From NCBI GenBank assembly GCA_902783375.1, contig CACZQN010000003.1, forward strand, positions 62,001 through 126,000: a DNA stretch of 64,000 nt, given 5' to 3'. This DNA comes from an uncultured Lachnospiraceae bacterium (GTDB lineage: Bacteria > Bacillota > Clostridia > Lachnospirales > Lachnospiraceae). A program made the translations under genes and the position numbers. A model generated the notes under the pieces. It worked only from the letters and a program-made list of their open reading frames with translations, searched no databases and was not told the DNA's origin. Of this stretch, positions 1 to 7,329 are shown in pieces. Within the stretch, counting starts at the first letter, position 1. Each line of letters begins with the position of its first letter.

Positions 1-1080
1 CTCCTCTGCACGGAAGATCGCCGTTTCTCTCGCATGGTAGCGCGGGGTCTTGCCGCTTTTATAGCTGGTCTCATGTTCTTCATCCACGATGATCAGTCCG
101 AGATTCTGAAATGGCGTGAACAGGCAGGAACGCGGTCCGACGATGATGTCGATATCCCCCTCCTTTGCCCGGAGGTACTGGTCATATCGCTCCGCATCGC
201 TCATTCTGGAATTCAGGATGGACAGGCGGCTGCCGAACCGGCTCCCGAGCCGGGCAACCATCTGGAGCGTCAGGGCGATCTCCGGAATCAGGAAGATCAC
301 CTGCTTCCCTTCCCGGATCACTGCTTCCATCATAGCCATATAGACTTCGGTCTTTCCGCTTCCGGTGATCCCGTAGAGCAGGAAGCCATTCTTCCCGGGT
401 GTTTTCCAGTTCTCACAGAAGGTCTGCACGGCAGCATCCTGATCCGGATTCAGCCTGATTGCAGCATTCGACGCCTGTAGTTCGCTTTCATTGAAGGCTT
501 TTCTGTATTCTACACTCGTCGTCTCCGTCAGAATATTCTCCCGGACCATCTCCCGTATGGCCGCAGATGCGCTGCTGCCGAGTGTTCTCGTAAGCTGCTC
601 TTTGTCGACGGTCTCTTCTGCGAGAACTGCCTTCAGGATCCCGATACGGACAGACGCATGCCTTCTCTCATAGCGTTCCAGAAGCTCCAGCACGTCCCGC
701 ACTTCCAGCTTCAGCGAGATGCTCTTCTTCACCAGCCTCGTGGTTTCCCGTGAGACCGGCAGAACCGTCTTCAGCGCCTCATGCATGGTTCCGCCATAGG
801 TCCGCCGCAGAAAGGCAGCCATCCGGATCTGCTTCGATTCAACCGAGACCGCCTTCGGGACCAGCCGCAGCAGCGGCTTGATCTTCTCCGGATCATAATC
901 CGTCTCTTCCGAGATGCCGGTGACGAAGCCGCTGCGAACCCGGTCGCCCGCGCCAAAGGGGACCTCCACCTCTTTCCCGATCGTCTCCTCCGGAAGGAGC
1001 GGCCAGTCGTCCGGAAAGCGGTACTGGAAAATACGGTCAAGCTTCTCAAGCGAGAGATCGACAATCACATCCGCATACAT
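1..1080 (-). CDS. priA: Primosomal replication helicase PriA (3' end cut by window edge)
   Basis: PriA is the superfamily 2 DNA helicase that reloads the replisome at stalled forks. The visible 360 residues start at ATG 1080, preceded by a strong GGAGGAGG ribosome site. They hold the N-terminal DNA-binding region (begins MYADVIVDL), then a helicase domain with Walker A GITGSGKTEVY near residue 237 and the Walker B box VDEEHETSYK near residue 330. The zinc-binding and C-terminal parts lie beyond position 1. It is the last gene of the remA-gmk-rpoZ-priA run; a coaBC gene, which sits before priA in some Firmicutes, is absent here. Identification is firm; only completeness is unknown. Confidence 0.93.
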   Translation of the reverse strand, partial: MYADVIVDLSLEKLDRIFQYRFPDDWPLLPEETIGKEVEVPFGAGDRVRSGFVTGISEETDYDPEKIKPLLRLVPKAVSVESKQIRMAAFLRRTYGGTMHEALKTVLPVSRETTRLVKKSISLKLEVRDVLELLERYERRHASVRIGILKAVLAEETVDKEQLTRTLGSSASAAIREMVRENILTETTSVEYRKAFNESELQASNAAIRLNPDQDAAVQTFCENWKTPGKNGFLLYGITGSGKTEVYMAMMEAVIREGKQVIFLIPEIALTLQMVARLGSRFGSRLSILNSRMSDAERYDQYLRAKEGDIDIIVGPRSCLFTPFQNLGLIIVDEEHETSYKSGKTPRYHARETAIFRAEE

Positions 1081-1217
1081 ACACTTCCTCCTCCCTGGTC
1101 TTAAGAGACGCAAAGGAGGCCCGTCCCCCAGATCCCCCGGAATCTGCACCAGGACGCGCCTCTCTTTTCCTTACCACAATGCTGCACGAACCTTTCCGCA
1201 GCACGCAGGCAAATACC

Positions 1218-1469
1218 TCATTCCTCTTCGTCATCCTCGCCGGAGACGATCTTGACCTTGCGGTCATAAAGCTCTTCTACGGCAATCGAAAGCGGTTTTG
1301 CCGTCGCGTCAGCTTCGACAAGCGGCACAGCCCCGTCGATAATCTGTCTTGCACGCTTCGCAGTCGCAAGCACGATGGAATAACGGCTGTTGACAAGCTT
1401 CTCGCCGCCCGCTTCCACGTCTTCATTTGCCACTTTCATCAGATCCGAATAAGATGGATGTAACATCAT
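1218..1469 (-). CDS. rpoZ: RNA polymerase omega subunit
   Basis: Small (83 residues) accessory subunit of RNA polymerase that helps fold and stabilise the beta-prime subunit. The sequence opens MMLHPSYSDLMK, has the conserved NSRYSIVLATAKRARQI core and ends in an acidic tail (EDDEEE). Size fits the family. ATG 1469 has AGGGA about eight bases upstream; a second ATG follows immediately. It lies 19 bases downstream of gmk, the usual Firmicutes neighbour, and is separated from priA by about 137 bases that contain no gene I can support. Confidence 0.92.
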   Translation of the reverse strand: MMLHPSYSDLMKVANEDVEAGGEKLVNSRYSIVLATAKRARQIIDGAVPLVEADATAKPLSIAVEELYDRKVKIVSGEDDEEE

Positions 1470-1488
1470 AGTCGTTTTCCCTGTCCTT

Positions 1489-2109
1489 TCACGGTACCAT
1501 TATCTTAATCTCGCTGCAGATGCGTTCGGTTGCTTCTGCATGCGCACTTCTGCGTTCTCTTGCACTCCGGATGATCGCATGGACGGCTTCCACACTCTCC
1601 CCGAGATCATCATTGATGACCACATAGTCGTACTGGTCGATGTAGGCCGCTTCCTCCGAAGCCCGCTTCATCCGGCTGCGGATCACCTCTTCCGTCTCCG
1701 TTCCCCGCCCGGTCAGCCGGCGGTAGAGTTCTTCTCCGCTCGGCGGCAGGACAAAAATCAGGACGGCGTCCGGATACTGCTCCTTCACCTGCATGGCGCC
1801 CTGCGGTTCGATCTCCAGGATCACATCCTTCCCTGCGGAAAGCTTTTCCTCCACATAGGCACGCGGTGTTCCATAGTAGTTCCCCACGTACTGGGCCCAC
1901 TCAATGAATCCGTTCTCCGCTATCATACTCTTAAATTCATCGGTTGTCAAAAAGAAATACGAAACGCCTTCCTGTTCTCCCTCCCGCGGCTTCCTTGTCG
2001 TCGCGGAGACAGAGAGTGCATAGTCATAGCGGTTCACGACTTCCTTCATGATGGTTCCCTTCCCGGATCCTGAGAAACCGGAAAGCACACAAAGCACACC
2101 TTTTGCCAT
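1489..2109 (-). CDS. gmk: Guanylate kinase
   Basis: Phosphorylates GMP to GDP with ATP, a cytosolic step of purine nucleotide metabolism. The 206-residue protein has the P-loop LSGFSGSGKGTI at its N-terminus, the GMP-binding TTRKPREGE and GVSYFF segments, and a lid region around residue 130-150 (RLTGRGTETEE). I place the start at ATG 2109 (MAKGVLCVLSG) because AAAGGAA lies about six bases upstream; an in-frame ATG six codons earlier (2127) has no such site. It is downstream of remA by 26 bases, the classical order. Confidence 0.95.
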   Translation of the reverse strand: MAKGVLCVLSGFSGSGKGTIMKEVVNRYDYALSVSATTRKPREGEQEGVSYFFLTTDEFKSMIAENGFIEWAQYVGNYYGTPRAYVEEKLSAGKDVILEIEPQGAMQVKEQYPDAVLIFVLPPSGEELYRRLTGRGTETEEVIRSRMKRASEEAAYIDQYDYVVINDDLGESVEAVHAIIRSARERRSAHAEATERICSEIKIMVP

Positions 2110-2135
2110 TTTGTTCCTTTCTATCATCCTGGTGA

Positions 2136-2405
2136 TCAGACGACGATCTTCGGTACCTGCTGTCCGGCAGGGGCCGAAGCCCTGGCGGCAATGGTTTCCG
2201 GCAGGATGGCCGACAGGATCAGGTGTCCGTCATCCATGACGATCACTGCCCTTGTCTTTCTCCCACAGGTCGCATCGACCGCTGTATCCGCATCTTTCGC
2301 ATGCTGGACCAGCCGCTTCACCGGCGCGGCATCCGGCGAGATGATCGCGACAATCTTATCTGCATTCGCGATGTTGCCGTAGCCGATATTGATCATTGTA
2401 TTCAT
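2136..2405 (-). CDS. remA: RemA-family (DUF370) extracellular matrix regulator
   Basis: RemA proteins are small DNA-binding regulators; in Bacillus subtilis RemA activates biofilm matrix and osmoprotection operons. This 89-residue protein shows the family features: [18 protein letters not shown] near the N-terminus and the [20 protein letters not shown] core. ATG 2405 overlaps the glpK stop codon (ATGA), which suggests coupled translation; a second in-frame ATG at 2396 would give the more usual N-terminus. Position upstream of gmk and rpoZ is conserved in Firmicutes, but having glpK directly upstream is not. In this organism RemA targets are unknown; the Tad and matrix-like genes in this window would be obvious candidates (inference). 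Confidence 0.9.
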   Translation of the reverse strand: MNTMINIGYGNIANADKIVAIISPDAAPVKRLVQHAKDADTAVDATCGRKTRAVIVMDDGHLILSAILPETIAARASAPAGQQVPKIVV

Positions 2406-3901
2406 GCTTCATCATCTGCCCAGAAGAGCGTCGCCTTCACGGCGCGCTTCCATCCACGGAGCAGTTCCTCTCTCTTCTCATCCGCCATCTGCGGAACAAA
2501 GGTCTTTCCAAGCTTCCAGTTCGCCTGAATTTCTTCCTTGCTCTTCCAGTAACCGACTGCAAGACCTGCCAGATACGCTGCACCGAGCGCCGTGGTCTCG
2601 ATACACTGCGGCCGGACGACCGGTGTATTTTCAATATCGGTCTGGAACTGCATCAGGAAATCATTCGCAGAAGCACCGCCGTCGACCTTCAGCTCGTTGA
2701 TCCGGATACCGGATTCTGCCTCCATTGCATGGAAGACATCCGAAGACTGGTACGCGATCGACTCCAGGGTCGCACGGATGAAATGCTCTTTCTCACAGCC
2801 TCTGGTGATGCCGAAGATGGTTCCTCTTGCATACGGATTCCAGTACGGAGCCCCGAGACCGGTGAAGGCCGGGACGATATACACGCCGTTGGTATCCGGA
2901 ACACGGACCGCGTAGTCCTCTGTCTGTCCGGCACTCTGGACCATCCGCATCGCATCCCGCAGCCACTGCACGGAAGCACCTGCCACGAAGACACTGCCTT
3001 CCAGCGCATAATCCGGCTTCTCATCTGCACCGGCAGCGATGGTGGTCAGCAGGCCGTTCTCGGAAACGATCGGCTCCTTGCCGGTCTGCATCAGGATAAA
3101 GGATCCGGTTCCGTAGGTGTTCTTGACATCTCCCGGTGTAAAACAGCACTGACCGAACAGCGCTGCCTGCTGGTCTCCCGCTGCCCCGGCAATCGGAATC
3201 TGTGTTCCGAAGATCTCCGTAGACGTCAGGCCATAGATACAGCTGGACGGCTTCACATCCGGCGGCATGGACTTCGGGATCCGGAACAGTCCGAGGATCT
3301 CATCATCCCACTGCATCTGATAGATGTCATAGAGCATGGTTCTCGCCGCATTGGTATAATCGGTCACATGTACCGTCCCGCCGGTCAGGTTCCAGATCAG
3401 CCAGGTATCCACGGTTCCGAACAGCAGCTCTCCGGCCTCCGCTCTCGCCCGCGCACCCGGCACATTGCTCAGGATCCAGTCGATCTTACTTGCGGAGAAA
3501 TACGCATCCGGCACCAGGCCTGTCTTCTGGTGAATCTTCTCACCCCAGCCAGCCGCGACAATCTCATCGATCTTATCCGCTGTTCTTCTGCACTGCCAGA
3601 CGATGGCCGGGTACACCGGCTGTCCGGTCTTCTTGTCCCAGACGATGGTGGTCTCACGCTGATTCGTGATTCCGATGCCTGCAATATCTTCCGGCCCCGC
3701 CCCAATCAGAGCCATCGCTTCTGTCGCCACAGAAAGCTGGGAAGACCAGATTTCCATCGGATTGTGTTCCACCCAGCCCGGATTCGGATAATACTGGGTA
3801 AACTCCTTCTGCGCCATGGAGCAGATCTTGCCTTCATGGTCAAACAGGATACAGCGGGAACTTGTCGTTCCCTGGTCGAGCGCCATCACATACTTCCCCA
3901 T
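2402..3901 (-). CDS. glpK: Glycerol kinase
   Basis: ATP-dependent phosphorylation of glycerol to glycerol-3-phosphate in the cytosol. The 499-residue protein carries the FGGY/ASKHA fold: N-terminal [16 protein letters not shown] phosphate loop, [25 protein letters not shown], and the C-terminal ATP-site segment [15 protein letters not shown]. Length matches the family. Start at ATG 3901 is set by a textbook GGAGG six bases upstream; an in-frame ATG 21 bases earlier is less likely. The gene follows three oxidoreductase genes that would oxidise its product, so the four make a glycerol catabolic unit, but no glycerol facilitator gene is present in the window. Confidence 0.96.
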   Translation of the reverse strand: MGKYVMALDQGTTSSRCILFDHEGKICSMAQKEFTQYYPNPGWVEHNPMEIWSSQLSVATEAMALIGAGPEDIAGIGITNQRETTIVWDKKTGQPVYPAIVWQCRRTADKIDEIVAAGWGEKIHQKTGLVPDAYFSASKIDWILSNVPGARARAEAGELLFGTVDTWLIWNLTGGTVHVTDYTNAARTMLYDIYQMQWDDEILGLFRIPKSMPPDVKPSSCIYGLTSTEIFGTQIPIAGAAGDQQAALFGQCCFTPGDVKNTYGTGSFILMQTGKEPIVSENGLLTTIAAGADEKPDYALEGSVFVAGASVQWLRDAMRMVQSAGQTEDYAVRVPDTNGVYIVPAFTGLGAPYWNPYARGTIFGITRGCEKEHFIRATLESIAYQSSDVFHAMEAESGIRINELKVDGGASANDFLMQFQTDIENTPVVRPQCIETTALGAAYLAGLAVGYWKSKEEIQANWKLGKTFVPQMADEKREELLRGWKRAVKATLFWADDEA

Positions 3902-3954
3902 AAAATACCTCCAACCGCGCACGGCAGCACCGTACGTCTATGAAATGAAAAACC

Positions 3955-4332
3955 TCAGGCCGTCAGATCATTGGCTGTCGCAACAATATCCACGCCGGTT
4001 CCGCAGACGTCAGAAATCATGACATCCCCGATTCTGACCGGTGCGGCAACATGTACCTTCCGGATCTCCTCCATCACATCAAAAATCTTTCCCTTCGGAA
4101 TCGTCTCTTTCGTTTTCACAGAGACCACAGGCCGCTCACCGCCCGAAACCCGGACGGAAGAAGTGACGATCCGCTCCGGCGCCGTGACTTCTTTCTTCGC
4201 GTAGATCTCTCCGCGCGGGCAGGAATTCCCGCTCACCTGCATCTCCCCATTCTCCAGGAAATGCACGGTCACTTCGCAGCCGAGCGGGCAGTTGATACAG
4301 GTCAGGCTTACATCTTCACGCATCCCTCTCAT
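3955..4332 (-). CDS. DUF1667 cysteine-rich protein of glycerol oxidation operon
   Basis: A 125-residue protein of the DUF1667 family, usually found beside GlpA-like FAD enzymes in anaerobes. Four cysteines cluster at the N-terminus (CINCPLGC and a later CPRGE), a pattern suited to an iron-sulfur or metal site, so a role as electron-transfer partner of the two upstream flavoproteins is likely but not proven. ATG 4332 overlaps the stop of the upstream gene; ATG 4323, nine bases downstream, has better spacing from a GGGAG site and may be the real start. The biochemical role of this family is not established. Confidence 0.85.
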   Translation of the reverse strand: MRGMREDVSLTCINCPLGCEVTVHFLENGEMQVSGNSCPRGEIYAKKEVTAPERIVTSSVRVSGGERPVVSVKTKETIPKGKIFDVMEEIRKVHVAAPVRIGDVMISDVCGTGVDIVATANDLTA

Positions 4333-5630
4333 CTCCCTTCTTTCTCAGCCGGATTCTCCAGCGCAATCACGATTTCTTCCGGTCTTGGCTGGTCCGCAAA
4401 CATCTTCTTGGTCAGGATCACCTGCTCCATCTCACCCGGTGCCACGACACGCTTCTTCAGCCGCATCAGCTCCCTGTCACCGGCATACACCGCGATCTCG
4501 CGGTTCTGGTAGACGTTGTTGACACGGAACCGCACGGTCAGCCGGTCCGTCATCCGGTTCAGGTGAATCTTCGCCGGGACGCTGTAGCGCACGCCGCCCT
4601 TCGTCACGACCGGAACTGCCGGTTCTTCCTCCGGAGCCGCTCCGTTCTCTTTGACGGACTGCACATAAGCAGCTGCATTCCGGCCTGCTGTGACCGCCTC
4701 CTCCGAGACGTAGTCCACCAGGTCATGCACATGCAGGACATTTCCGCAGGCAAAGACCCCCGGCGTATCCGAACACAGGCTCTCATCGACAACCGGTCCG
4801 CCGGTCACCGGATGAATCGGAACACCCATGCCTCTGGTCAGTTCATTCTCCGGAATCAGGCCGCAGGAAAGCAGCAGGGTATCACACTTGTACTCCACTT
4901 CCGTCCCCGGAATCGGCTTGCTGTGTTCATCCACTTCCGCAATGACAACCGCTTCCACACGCTCTTTCCCTTTGATATCGACAACCGTATGGGAAAGAAG
5001 GAGCGGGATTCCGTAGTCGTTCAGGCACTGGACGATATTTCGCTTCAGGCCGCCCGAATACGGCATCAGCTCGGCCACGCACTTGACCTTTGCGCCCTCG
5101 AGCGTCAGACGTCTCGCCATGATCAGCCCGATATCGCCGGATCCGAGAATCACGATCTCTTTTCCCGGCATCCTGCCTTCCAGGTTCACGAAATACTGTG
5201 CTGTGCCGGCGGTGAAAATACCGGCAGGGCGGTAGCCTGGGATGTTCAGGGCACCGCGCGGGCGCTCTCTGCAGCCCATGGCCAGAATGACCGCCTTCGC
5301 TTCTACTTCAAACAGACCGTCATGGCGGTTCATCGCCGTGACGATATTCTGATCATTCTCTCTCCGGATATCCACAACCATGGTCTCGAGGAGATATGGA
5401 ATCTTCTGCTCCACGACCCGCTCGATGTAGCGGTTCGCATACTCCGGCCCGGTCAGTTCTTCTTTAAAGGTATGCAGGCCGAATCCGTTGTGGATACACT
5501 GGTTCAGGATTCCGCCGAGACGGATATCTCTTTCCAGAATCAGGACATCCTCGATGCCGTTCTCTCTGGCCGAAAGCGCTGCTGCAAGTCCGGCCGGACC
5601 ACCTCCGATGATGACAATATCGGTTTTCAT
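4329..5630 (-). CDS. NAD(P)/FAD-dependent oxidoreductase, glycerol-3-phosphate oxidation operon
   Basis: A 433-residue pyridine-nucleotide-disulfide-oxidoreductase-fold flavoprotein. It shows an N-terminal FAD Rossmann motif (VIIGGGPAGLAAALSA), a second NAD(P) Rossmann motif mid-protein (IVILGSGDIGLIMARRL) and a C-terminal FAD motif (TPGVFACGNVLHVHDLVDYV). There is no redox-active CxxC pair of the disulfide reductase type. Start ATG 5630 overlaps the upstream stop by four bases. Together with the upstream GlpA-like enzyme and DUF1667 protein it probably passes electrons from glycerol-3-phosphate to NAD or another acceptor; the true acceptor cannot be read from sequence. Confidence 0.85.
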   Translation of the reverse strand: MKTDIVIIGGGPAGLAAALSARENGIEDVLILERDIRLGGILNQCIHNGFGLHTFKEELTGPEYANRYIERVVEQKIPYLLETMVVDIRRENDQNIVTAMNRHDGLFEVEAKAVILAMGCRERPRGALNIPGYRPAGIFTAGTAQYFVNLEGRMPGKEIVILGSGDIGLIMARRLTLEGAKVKCVAELMPYSGGLKRNIVQCLNDYGIPLLLSHTVVDIKGKERVEAVVIAEVDEHSKPIPGTEVEYKCDTLLLSCGLIPENELTRGMGVPIHPVTGGPVVDESLCSDTPGVFACGNVLHVHDLVDYVSEEAVTAGRNAAAYVQSVKENGAAPEEEPAVPVVTKGGVRYSVPAKIHLNRMTDRLTVRFRVNNVYQNREIAVYAGDRELMRLKKRVVAPGEMEQVILTKKMFADQPRPEEIVIALENPAEKEGR

Positions 5631-7099
5631 TCTGCGCTGACCTCCTCTCCTTCAGAAACAAGGATCTTTGAGTCTCCGCCAAACTTTGTGACTTCCTCCG
5701 GCGAGATTCCGAGTTCTCTCGCAAGGATTGCCACGACTCTGGTGGAACAGAAACCGGCGCCGCACCGTCCCATACCGGCTCTGGTTCTTCTCTTGACGCC
5801 ATCGAGCGTCGTCGCGCCGAGCGGTCTGTGGATCGCTGCCAGGATCTCTCCCTCCGTCACGGTCTCGCAGCGGCAGATCACATTGGCAAATGCCGGATTC
5901 TCCCGGATCATGGCTGCCTTTTCCTCTGCGCTCATGCCGGATATCTGCAGCACACGCTTTCTCTCCGCAATGAAGTTCTCCTTCAGGGAAACCGGATCCA
6001 TCTCCTGGAGCAGGCCGGCCACATATTCGCCGATTGCCGGTGCACTGGTCAGTCCCGGCGATTCGATGCCGGCAACATCGATGAAATTCTTCGCATCCTC
6101 TGCTTCCCGGATGATAAAGTCGCCGCCCGCCTCATGGGCACGCAGTCCGGCAAAGGAAGTGATGACCTGTCTCGAAGGCACCGTCTTCACCGAATCCGCA
6201 GCCTTTGCGAGAATTTCCGCAAGACCCTCTGCGGTTGTGCAGGTCCCTTCTTTATCTTCAATATCTTCCGCGTTCGGTCCGATCAGGATATTTCCATGGG
6301 CCGTCGGGGTGACAAGAACACCCTTTCCGAGTTTGCCCGGGAGCTGGAAGATCGTTCTGGAAACCAGATTCCCGACGCTCTTATCGCACAGGCAGTACTC
6401 GCCGCGGCGCGCCGTGATCGACATCGGAACCTTCGAAACCATCGCATGGATCTTGTCCGCATACACGCCGGCAGCGTTGATCACGATCTTCGCTTCATAT
6501 GTATCCTTTGTCGTCGTTACCTGATAGCCTTCCTGTCCGTCCGCCGCTGGTGCGATCGCCGTGACCGGCTCTGCAAGGTGAAATTCCACACCGTTCATGG
6601 CAGCATTCTCAGCGAAGCCCATGGTCAGTTCAAATGGGCACACAATTCCGCCGGTCGGCACCCGGAGTGCCGCATACGCCTTGTCCGACAGGTTCGGCTC
6701 CAGTTCGAGCAGTTCATCCCGGTAGATGATGGACAGCCCCGGAACCCCGTTCTCCTCGCCTCTTGCAAGCAGTTCTCTCAGCCCGTCGACATCTTCCTGT
6801 GAAAAAGCAAGGACCAGTGATTCGTTTCTCTTAAATGGTACGTCGAGCGTTCTGCAGGTCTCTTCCATCAGCTCGTTCCCGCGGACATTCATCTTTGCCT
6901 TCATCGTTCCCGGCTTTGCATCATAGCCGCCGTGGACGATGCCGCTGTTTGCCTTTGAGGACCCTTCACAGACATCCGCATTCTTTTCCAGTACCAATAC
7001 ACTTCTGTTCTGCCTGGACACTTCCCTGGCCACTGCAGAGCCGGTAACCCCCGCCCCGATTATGATTACATCATATTTCATCGATTTCACAACTTTCAA
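5627..7099 (-). CDS. GlpA-like FAD-dependent glycerol-3-phosphate dehydrogenase with C-terminal [2Fe-2S] domain
   Basis: A 490-residue DAO-fold flavoprotein. It opens with the FAD motif VIIIGAGVTGSAVAREVS and has the substrate-side GGIVCPFELT and GLRAHEAGGDFII segments seen in GlpA/LhgO-type enzymes. The last 90 residues hold a BFD-like module with cysteines in CRCETVTEGE (near residue 405) and CGAGFCSTRVV (near residue 448), able to bind a [2Fe-2S] cluster. Start is TTG 7099, nine bases after an AGAAGGG site; the ATG at 7081 has no ribosome site. First gene of the glp-remA-gmk run. Substrate is inferred from the neighbouring glpK; hydroxyglutarate-type oxidases share the fold. Confidence 0.82.
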   Translation of the reverse strand: MKVVKSMKYDVIIIGAGVTGSAVAREVSRQNRSVLVLEKNADVCEGSSKANSGIVHGGYDAKPGTMKAKMNVRGNELMEETCRTLDVPFKRNESLVLAFSQEDVDGLRELLARGEENGVPGLSIIYRDELLELEPNLSDKAYAALRVPTGGIVCPFELTMGFAENAAMNGVEFHLAEPVTAIAPAADGQEGYQVTTTKDTYEAKIVINAAGVYADKIHAMVSKVPMSITARRGEYCLCDKSVGNLVSRTIFQLPGKLGKGVLVTPTAHGNILIGPNAEDIEDKEGTCTTAEGLAEILAKAADSVKTVPSRQVITSFAGLRAHEAGGDFIIREAEDAKNFIDVAGIESPGLTSAPAIGEYVAGLLQEMDPVSLKENFIAERKRVLQISGMSAEEKAAMIRENPAFANVICRCETVTEGEILAAIHRPLGATTLDGVKRRTRAGMGRCGAGFCSTRVVAILARELGISPEEVTKFGGDSKILVSEGEEVSAE

Positions 7100-7109
7100 C
7101 TTTCCCTTC

Positions 7110-7138
7110 TTGACGAACCCGGAAAAATGTACTATACT
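7110..7138 (+). promoter_or_regulatory. Sigma-A-type promoter of the tRNA-Arg gene
   Basis: TTGACG at 7110-7115 and TATACT at 7133-7138 with a 17-base spacer, ending 13 bases before the tRNA 5' end. The opposite strand of the same -10 reads TATAGT, so the glycerol operon on the minus strand may start from an overlapping divergent promoter, although no good minus-strand -35 was found. Confidence 0.75.
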
Positions 7139-7151
7139 ACGTAAAGTGTTC

Positions 7152-7225
7152 GCGTTTGTAGCTCAGCTGGATAGAGCACCAGCTTCCGAAGCTGGGTGTC
7201 GCAGGTTCGAATCCTGTCAGACGCA
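7152..7225 (+). tRNA. tRNA-Arg (anticodon CCG)
   Basis: A 74-base cloverleaf: acceptor stem GCGTTTG pairs with CAGACGC (one G-T pair) with discriminator A at 7225; D-arm contains AGCTCAGCTGGATAGAGC; anticodon stem CCAGC/GCTGG encloses TTCCGAA with CCG at 7186-7188; T-arm is GCAGG TTCGAAT CCTGT. The 3' CCA is not encoded. It decodes CGG arginine codons. It is a single gene, flanked by its own promoter and a terminator, between two minus-strand operons. Confidence 0.97.
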
Positions 7226-7243
7226 CTGAGCTTTTTAAGTCCT

Positions 7244-7270
7244 AAGGACCGCCCATCGGGCGGTCCTTTT
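7244..7270 (+). terminator. Rho-independent terminator after tRNA-Arg
   Basis: Perfect 11-base stem AAGGACCGCCC / GGGCGGTCCTT around a three-base loop, followed by TTTT and a T-rich stretch on the plus strand. It starts 19 bases after the tRNA. On the minus strand the hairpin could also stop read-through from pnp, but no T-run follows it in that direction. Confidence 0.88.
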
Positions 7271-7329
7271 CATTTCCCATTTATTATTCAGGACCGACAA
7301 GAAATCAGCCCTGAACAATTCCTAATATC

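Noticed and set aside
1081-1217. A small gene between rpoZ and priA
   Set aside because: The only open frame is a short Arg/Ser-rich one overlapping both genes in a different frame, without a ribosome site.
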